This document shows, in pieces, positions 56,975 through 64,000 of a stretch of DNA of 64,000 nucleotides; position 1 is the first letter of the stretch, and every line of letters begins with the position of its first letter. The notes under the pieces were generated by a model. It did no database searches and had not been told where the DNA came from. It saw only the letters and a list, made by a program, of their open reading frames with translations. The stretch is taken from contig CADCXA010000027.1 of NCBI GenBank assembly GCA_902806565.1, forward strand, positions 1,922,001-1,986,000, read 5' to 3'. Made by a program: the position numbers and the translations under genes. The stretch is from Hypoxylon rubiginosum. Lineage: Eukaryota > Ascomycota > Sordariomycetes > Xylariales > Hypoxylaceae.

Positions 56975-58086
56975 TTAAAGGACTAAGCACTTGGAATGCT
57001 TCTTCTGGCGGCTGCGGGATAGCAGAGCCGCGCGGGTGGCGTGCTCGAACACCTCTCGGACGCCCTCGTTCGTCTTGGCCGAGCACTCGAGATACTTGTA
57101 GGCACCAATCTTCTTGCGAACATCCTCACCCTATAGTAACAACTGTTAGCGACCGGATACCGAGTAACGTAAGACGAGGCTGCGGTAGATGGTCTACGGG
57201 TGGGGGCCCTTGATGCGTTTCGGGAGGCCGAAACGGGGCGAGGCTGAGATAGGAATAACTTACCTCCTCAGGGGAGACGGGCTTCTGGCTGGTCTTACGC
57301 AGCTCCTCAATGGTCTTGGGATCGTAGCGCAGATCCTTTTTGCAGCCAACGAGGATGATGGGCAAGCCTTGGCAGAAGTGAAGAACTTCGGAAATCCACT
57401 GTCGGTAGAGCACGTGTCAGCAAGTTGCTTATCTCGTAGGCACGAGACAGGCCATATATAGGAAATGGAAATGCTGACCTTCTCCTGAACGTTGTCCAAT
57501 GAATCAGGGGAATCAATAGCGAAGCAGATCAGGATGACGTGCGAGTCAGGGTAGGAGAGAGGTCGGAGACGGTCGTAATCTTCCTGACCAGCTGTATCCC
57601 ATAAGGCTAACTCGACGTGCTTGCCGTCGACCTCGACATCGGCAACGTAGTTCTCGAAGACGGTGGGGACGTAGACCTATTGAAAGAAAAAAACACTTGG
57701 TTAGTAAACGATGCATCAAGCGCTTGTGTGAGGCTGTTATTGTTGTTGTTGTCGTCGTGTTGAGACGCGATGGATGTTGGTGTTGATATCAACGGGGCGA
57801 CGAGGCAACAAGCTCGAAAGGCGGATTGATTTAGGGCCGATGTCCCTTTGTCTCGGTATGACGCGGACGCATCTTTGGGGAATAGGGAGATAAATGTGAT
57901 GACGACGATGCAGGTGTTCTTCTTACCTCGGGGAAGGTTCCCTTGGAGAAAACACTGTGATTCGGATTAGCATGAGGTTGGAATCGTTTTTTTCTGTTTT
58001 GGCTGGTAAGCGACCTACATCAACAAGCAGGTTTTACCACAGGCACCGTCACCGACGATGACCAGCTTTCGGCGGATCTCAGCCAT
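56975..58086 (-). CDS. RHO1: Rho1 small GTPase
   Basis: Exons 58086-58019, 57954-57927, 57676-57479, 57398-57264 and 57130-56975 join to 194 aa. Rho1 controls cell-wall glucan synthase, Pkc1 and actin polarity at the plasma membrane. The GTP-binding motifs are all present: [11 protein letters not shown] (P-loop), [17 protein letters not shown] (switch I), [19 protein letters not shown] (switch II), GCKKDL and [10 protein letters not shown]. The Rho insert helix is seen in [18 protein letters not shown]. The C terminus is basic and ends CLVL, a CaaX box with Leu, so geranylgeranylation is expected. All five exons are in phase, and the gene is complete despite no long open frame. The second exon is only 28 bases. 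Confidence 0.96.
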
Positions 58087-60813
58087 AGTTGGGGAAGATG
58101 CTGAATTAGGGGTAGAGAAAGGGACGGTCTTGCTGCAGGGTCCTCGGATGGGAATATGCAAGAAAAGAAAGAGGGCAAAGGGTTTGATGAAAGGTCGTTG
58201 TATTTAGTCGTCGGCTTTCTGGTTCTCCTTGCGATGTTGGTTGATGGAGAAAGATGGAGGAGATTGAGATTGAGATTAAGAGATGGAGAATGTGTAGGAG
58301 GAAAGGTTCGATTGGAAGGTCGTTGCTCAATTGACGGTAGCACCAGAGCACCAAAGCAGCCAGAGCCAGCACCTAACACCTAGCACTTAGCAGCAAAGTA
58401 CCTAAGGTAGCAAGCACCACTGGCCAACCCAGCAAGGTTACGGGTTTACAGGTAGGAGTAAAAAAGGCCTAGACTGGTTAGGATAAGGCAGGCAGAGCAC
58501 TGTCTGACTGGGGGAGGTACACTAACAGACAAATCGTTAGCCACTAACCAAAGTAGCAGCGGGCCACATGCACCAAATAATAAGGGACGCTTGGGGACAG
58601 GCACAGAACTCACACTCCTCACACTCACAAGCCAGCACCTAAAGCACTAACAGGCCAGGGTTTTAGTGGATCAAGGTCAAGGACTTTTAGGCAGCTCTGG
58701 TGGTAGTCCTAGCGACACAGCGCACAGCCCACACAACAACTGTAGACTGCAGGTGGTCCACCTGGCAATGGAGAGGTGCCCTGGTGCCCGCAGGTGGCAT
58801 CGGCACCGGCTTTTCCCCTAGACTTCACACCCTTCCCATCGCCAAAACCAAAGCCTTCACAATTCCAATCATATTGTGCCCCTTGCGCCTCGGATATCGA
58901 ATGAGGCAACCCACTAAAAAAACGACCTGCCACCTGCAAAGCCTCCCAAAGCTTCCAAGGCCATCAGCCATCATGTCATTCTTCTCAATACATGATATAC
59001 CTACCATTTTCAGGGGCGGGTAATACGAACAATATAGCTTTATCAGGAATAGAGAGAGCCATCGAGGCACTATTGGAGTCGGCATGTGAAGGTAGCCCTT
59101 TTCTATACACATACACATATTAACACTGTGGGAATAAGATGTTGTTCACTTCATCTCACAATCATATTTCACATTCGCAATTCTACTTTCAGTCTCCATC
59201 CAAGTAATGCGTATGAGCTTGTGAATTTGATAGGTGCTGACTCAGGCCTTAATATCCAATATTACATGTAGGTAGTAGTATGTTTCTCCTGTCGATACAT
59301 ATGCACGGAGGACGTAGATCTTACTTCCGGCAACGAGACAGCGAGACAGGGCTAGGCCACGGTGTAGGCCACGGTGCCGGCATGTTTCGAGTGAACCAAA
59401 CCAACCGAGCCAGCAGATCTCTAAAGGAGCTTCGCGTCTCTTCCAGCCTTCTTCACCGACAGGAGCCGCAGTAGCCATCTTCTGATCCGGGACCTTCAGC
59501 TGAAAAAGTGTGGCTCAGTTTATTTTGTCATGCCATTCCACATTCTCTCTATATCCGTATAGCGCAATCTGTTTCCCTTTGTCTTTGAAAGTTCTCCATC
59601 GATACGAATTGTGGGGGGTTTGACATAGGTACTTTGTTTCATACGGCCAATCCGTATTTGATCTTCTCCTTTTTCTAGTTCTTCTCTATTTCTTGAATCT
59701 TTAGTTGCCCTAACTGCCTAACTGCCTAACTGATTGCGTGTCTATCAACCACCGGGAAATTCCTCTTTTCTCTCTCTCTTTACAGAATAGGTTTAGACCG
59801 AAGCTCCCAGACTCAGTAGTCTCTGTGGCTTAGTTCGCTTGTGAGGGACTCAACTCGACCCATCAAGTTTGACACTCTGACACTGTACGAATAAGCAGAA
59901 ATGGTCTTACCTAGCAGTTTTGATAACGATCTCTATATTAGATCGAAGCTGGTCCGCATGTCGATGAAACACACTGGTCCAAACATATTTTACAGAATGC
60001 AAGACTCTTTAGCTTATTAAACACGTAGGCAGTTTCAATTTAGATCAACAAGTCCCCTTTCACTAAAGCTCTAGCCTGTCTCTGCATACGTATACTAGGG
60101 TCAACCTAGAGCCGAGAAGATGAATTTACCGACCGAAACCTTGGAAGGGGACATGGTCAGCTCATCTTTTACGCAGATCCGATAAATAGTCTATACTACC
60201 GTGAAGGTCAGGGAATGGTGTAGATGTGAGATTCACGATTCACTTAGATGAGCTCAAACAATGTGTAACTTAAGTCCCAATACGATAGCTTCTGTATAGG
60301 TATGTCCAAGTCCGGAGTGGGCTTTTGTATTACAAGTAAATAATATCGTTGGTGAACAATCTTCCTCCCTCGTCTAAGCTTTCATCAGTTCTCGATGGTT
60401 GAATAGAAAGCTTTGAGAAAGGCGATAGATGCAAGTTCAGCCTGCAAGATACAAGACGAGATCAGAAGATAAACCGACATGAATGTAAAGCCTTGGCACG
60501 GCATATTCCTGTGTACATAGGTACCCCGGGGCACTAGTTCCATCGGAGTCTGGATTTTCCGGGGTTAAAACCCCGGTCCACCTGCGGGCAGCTCCAACTC
60601 TAGCGGCCGGGGCCAATTGAAGAAATCCATTAGCCAATAGCCGTTGGACTTTGCAAGCCTTCCGAAAATTTAGGAAGACTGAGAGACAAAACAGCTTCAC
60701 GCACGAGATTCCCCCCCTCCTCCCACCGCCCCCGGCCCGTAACCCCGTTCTTTCTCCTCCGACCGGAATCGACAGAAGGAGGAGGGAAGAAGAAGAGAAG
60801 AGAGAGGAAAAAA
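58087..60813. other. Divergent spacer between RHO1 and uL24m
   Basis: 2.7 kb with no supported gene. The 300 bases nearest RHO1 are CT-rich on the coding strand (a probable 5' UTR). 58380-58700 has many AGCACC/AGCAGC-type words. The 160 bases before uL24m are rich in C then purines (its leader). Confidence 0.5.
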
Positions 60814-62079
60814 ATGCAGAAGATCCTCCGCCGCGTGGCGACCGCCGAGCGGGTGGCGGCCAAGCGGGCGAAGGCCAAGGATCTCAAGTGGTTCAAGAAG
60901 GGCAGGAAGGAGCAGTCGGCCGAGACGCAGCAGCAGCAGCAGGTGGTGCGGTCGGAGCTGCGGGCGGCGAAGCAGGCCATCAAGGACGACTGGGAGCTGG
61001 GCCCCCTGGCCCCGCGCCTCGACGTCGGCAACTGGGCCGGCGCCAAGGGCGCCATCCACGAGTCCCGGTTCGCTTCCAACGCCCGCGTCTCCCTCGCCAT
61101 GCGCAACCGCCGCTGCCGCTGGGCCGGCGGCGCCTACAACCTGAACCTCGCCGTCGGCGACCGCGTCGTCCTGGTCGACGGCCCCGAGAAGGGCCAGATC
61201 GGCAACATCTCGCGCATCGACGAGGTCAAGGCCGAGGTTATGGTCAAAGGGTTGAATAAGGTATAGATAGAAACCAAAACCCAAGCTCTTTCCAGGAGAA
61301 TATTGTTTAATTGCTGACGACGACATGTCTGAACCATATAGAGCAATATCCGACTGCAACCACAAATACGTCTGCCAGACGACCCTCCCGTCTTCAACGT
61401 CGAACTGCCTCTACCTATCTCCGCCATCCGGCTCGTCCACCCGATCAAGGACGCGGCGACGGGCGCCACGCGGGACGTCGTCGTCAACCAGCTCGTGCAC
61501 GGCAGCATAATCAGCGACCGCGTGACGGGCGAGAAGCGGTGGTCGCGCATCGTCCCCGGCCTGAACGTGGAGATCCCGTGGCCGGAGAAGCAGGAGCCGG
61601 ACCTGAAAGACCACAAGTGCGACACGCTGCGGCTCGAAGTCGAAAACAAGACGTTCGTGCCCACCTTGCTGCGCCCGCCCATGCCCGAGTCCGTCATCGA
61701 CGAGCTGCGCCACCGCTACAGCCGCTTCCGCACGCGCCACGACCCCGAGTACGTCGCGCGCCTCGAGGCCCAGGAGCAGGAGAAGCAGGACCGCCGCAAG
61801 CTCATGGACGGCATGCGCACGCCGCTCCAGGAGTACCACCGCGCCGAGCGGGACCGCAAGAAGAAGAAGGGGAAGCCCCGCCTCTCCGTCGAGATGCTCG
61901 AGAGGATCGGCGAGGTCATGGCCAAGAACATGGAGAGGACGCGGAACGCCCCGGGGCTGTCGGGTGCCGGTGCGCTTGGTAGCAGTAGCGGCGGCAGCGT
62001 CTCGACGACGGCGAAAGCAGCTATTACGGCCCCTGCTCCAGAAGTAGAGACACCAACGCAACCCCCGCCGTCTACGTGA
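60814..62079 (+). CDS. MRPL40: Mitochondrial large-subunit ribosomal protein uL24m
   Basis: Exons 60814-61260 and 61342-62079 encode about 394 aa. The N terminus is basic and amphipathic (MQKILRRVATAERVAAKRAK), suitable for mitochondrial import. A KOW motif follows the Gly/Trp-rich segment: NLAVGDRVVLVDGPEKGQIG then NISRIDEVKAEVMVKGLNK. After the intron come the L24-type extension (LPDDPPVFNVELPLPISAIR) and a long fungal-specific charged tail with Ala/Ser/Thr low complexity. The intron lies directly after the KOW domain. Coding is strongly GC-rich. The gene is tail-to-tail with ELP1, 223 bases apart. Confidence 0.88.
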
Positions 62080-62302
62080 AGATTGGGCGTGCGAGTTAAA
62101 ATGAAATGATACTTAAGACGTGTAACATAGTTGTATATAATGAATGCATGCACTCATATCAGTGGCACAAAGACGAAGTTGCCAGTTGCCAATGCATAAA
62201 CCTGACATTGTGTTTTCGCAGTGACATGGCAACCCCTTATTTTTATCTATCACCCTCTACTTTGGGTATTTATTCCTATCCCCCTTTCCCACACACAAAA
62301 CC

Positions 62303-64000
62303 CTACGAGCCCAATAAGGACAGCCTTTCCAAGCCCGAGACGACAGGCGGTTCCTGCTTCCTCCACGCCGCCTCCAAGTTCTCAGCCAAGACCGCGTTCC
62401 CGCCCATAGGTCTCCAGCCCCCCCGCTCCTCCTCCTTGTCGTTGCTCTCTACCACCTCCTCCGCACCTGTCTTACCTGCAGCGGCGGCGGTCGAAAAGAC
62501 CTCCCGAATAGCAACACCACACGCGTCGACGACCTCAGCAGCCAAGGCCTCGAGGGCGCGGGCGCGCTCGTGCATGGCGCGGCGAGCGAGCGCGAAGACG
62601 AGGCGCTGGGCGTCGGGCCGCGCGGCCTCGACGCGCTCGGCGAGCCGCCGCACGCTGTTCACGAGGTACTCCTCCTCGTACACCGTGCCCTTGCGCCCCC
62701 GCGCCCGCTTCTTCTCCTCGCGCTTGCGGTTCCTGCTCGTCGCCCGGCTGACCCCCGTGCCCGCCGTGCCCACGCTTCCCGCGCCCTTACCGGTATACCG
62801 CGTGAACAGGCTGGCGCTCGTGCTGATGCGCGAGCTCGCCGCTACCGATACGTCGTCCGGTATGTCGCCTCCTCCGGCGCCGCCGCGACCCTCGCCCTCG
62901 TAGAAGCCGAGCGGATCTTCAGCGGCCTTACGGCGGAGTTCTAGAATACGTGGTACCTGCGCGCGGAGCTGCGCCTTGCAATCCGCGAAGAACTCGGTGC
63001 TGCTGCTCAGGGTGTCCGCCAGCCCCGGGTCGACAGCTGTTGCCAGGAGCTCGGGGCGTCCGCGCTGCACGGCGAAGCGCATGGCATCGGCGAAGAGGTA
63101 GCCTTTGCACAGGCACGGAATGGCATTCTCGAGAGAGTTGAGGTGGTCCAGATGAATTGCGGCTGCGGAAGCGTAGTCTTTGGCTTCGTACAGCGCTTCC
63201 GCAAGGGTTGCAGCGAGGTCAGCTAGCGCGTCGGACGTCAGGGGTGGTTCTTGTTGCTGAGCCGCGAAGAGGCATTCGCGCCAGCAGGAGGCACCAGCGG
63301 CACGGTAGCATCTAGTAGCTGCCGCGTAGTCCTGAAGAGATTCATAGGTGAGTCCCGCTTCCCTGTATCGAGATTTGGACTCGAGATATGATGCATAAAG
63401 GCCGGTGAGTATCGTGAGGTTGGCCTGATCGTACCGATATAGCTTCAAAGCTGCGGGATAGAGTGCATGTTTGGCCGTATAGTCTTGGGCGTTTTTATGA
63501 GCCTGTTGAGACTGGAGGTGAACTAGAGCCTTCTCGTGCCTACCGAGGTGGTCATCAATAGCGAATTTTCGGTTTAGGTCGGGTAACTGGTGTAGGTTTT
63601 GGATGAACGGGAGGTATTCTCGGGGATCTCTTTGCGATTGTTGCGCAACTAAAAGCGCCAAATCTAAATGGTAGAGACCTAAAGCCTCATCGTATAAAGT
63701 GTTAACATCTGCAAGGAAACAGATGTGTTCTACAGCCTTTTCGGCAAGTTGTTCGTCTTCCTGTAGTAAAGTGGTGATGACCAGCAATCCATCCTCATAT
63801 GCTGGTGGGACTTTGCAGATGTTGGCTGTGATGATATTCTGCAATGATCCGTGGTCCTTAATCTTGCGAGACTGTAAATGAGATAGTACTGCATCACAGA
63901 TCGTATTGACTTTCGAAGAAGCTTGTATGCTACCAGCTACAGATCCACCAGAAACAGGTTCTGGTAGTTCCTGGTTTCTCACGCCTCTGGTATCTCTGTA
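62303..64000 (-). CDS. ELP1: Elongator subunit Elp1/Iki3, C-terminal part
   Basis: The frame is open from the right edge to the stop at 62303, giving the last 565 residues; the start lies outside the window. Elongator modifies wobble uridines of tRNAs in the cytoplasm, and Elp1 is its scaffold. The helical-repeat part is seen in LSHLQSRKIKDHGSLQNIIT, YDEALGLYHLDLALLVAQQS, REYLPFIQNLHQLPDLNRKF and YREAGLTYESLQDYAAATRC. The basic tRNA-binding stretch follows (SRATSRNRKREEKKRARGRK then GTVYEEEYLVNSVRRL), a hallmark of Elp1. The C terminus forms the dimer region. The 62310-63000 part is very GC-rich and makes antisense frames that are shadows. Confidence 0.95.
   Translation of the reverse strand, partial: YRDTRGVRNQELPEPVSGGSVAGSIQASSKVNTICDAVLSHLQSRKIKDHGSLQNIITANICKVPPAYEDGLLVITTLLQEDEQLAEKAVEHICFLADVNTLYDEALGLYHLDLALLVAQQSQRDPREYLPFIQNLHQLPDLNRKFAIDDHLGRHEKALVHLQSQQAHKNAQDYTAKHALYPAALKLYRYDQANLTILTGLYASYLESKSRYREAGLTYESLQDYAAATRCYRAAGASCWRECLFAAQQQEPPLTSDALADLAATLAEALYEAKDYASAAAIHLDHLNSLENAIPCLCKGYLFADAMRFAVQRGRPELLATAVDPGLADTLSSSTEFFADCKAQLRAQVPRILELRRKAAEDPLGFYEGEGRGGAGGGDIPDDVSVAASSRISTSASLFTRYTGKGAGSVGTAGTGVSRATSRNRKREEKKRARGRKGTVYEEEYLVNSVRRLAERVEAARPDAQRLVFALARRAMHERARALEALAAEVVDACGVAIREVFSTAAAAGKTGAEEVVESNDKEEERGGWRPMGGNAVLAENLEAAWRKQEPPVVSGLERLSLLGS

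Noticed and set aside
60697..62061. Antisense frames of 216-222 codons over uL24m
   Set aside because: GC-rich coding shadows; the sense frame has the KOW motif and correct intron.

Overview
The window is nuclear DNA of a filamentous ascomycete (Pezizomycotina, probably Sordariomycetes; the species cannot be fixed from sequence alone). Almost every gene is broken by short GT-AG introns of about 45-130 bases. The gene set is typical of such fungi: a non-reducing polyketide synthase, a Zn2Cys6 regulator, a NACHT/ankyrin protein, Pcf11, SMN, Rud3, Get1, Rho1 and Elp1. I found no bacterial operon, CRISPR array, tRNA or rRNA.

Left part (1-27.5 kb), accessory DNA. An MFS transporter 3' end (1-655) is followed by a complete non-reducing PKS (2345-8688; SAT-KS-MAT-PT-ACP-TE, about 2047 aa). 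On the minus strand come a six-exon NLR-like protein (9472-15186; lipase-like, NACHT-like, long ankyrin array, ZZ finger), a Zn2Cys6 transcription factor (15699-17217) and a flavin amine oxidase (17750-19297). Transporter, PKS, regulator and oxidase could form a small polyketide locus with the NLR-like gene inside it. Two related copies of a short repeat bracket the NLR-like gene plus the regulator. The conserved gene PCF11 (20544-22968) follows. Then comes a decayed stretch with a P450 relic and an acyl-CoA thioesterase relic, both cut at the same point near 25.34 kb, and an APH-like kinase gene lacking one metal-binding Asp (26580-27533).

Right part (28.3-64 kb), conserved core. In order: four-TM membrane protein, SERF-like protein, secreted cupredoxin-like protein, SMN (35570-36442, divergent from NOP15), NOP15, RUD3, an ER-type membrane protein, GET1 (divergent from a PTAR1-like gene), a GPI-anchored aspartic protease, an AVT-type amino-acid transporter, a 29-residue Cys-rich microprotein, RHO1, mitochondrial uL24 and the C-terminal part of ELP1. 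Several genes (SMN, RHO1, the first exons of GET1, RUD3 and the Zn2Cys6 factor, the microprotein) appear only after exons are joined across introns.

Most notable: the PKS thioesterase domain lacks its expected catalytic His and lies in an abrupt GC-rich island; the PT domain has Glu where Asp is expected; the NLR-like protein has lost the signature residues of both N-terminal enzymatic folds; two 5'-truncated genes face away from one junction; a 10-bp palindrome TACCTAGGTA recurs in spacers; and a 29-aa CxxC...CxxC microprotein has a promoter and intron of its own. All exon borders are manual predictions from splice signals and reading frame.
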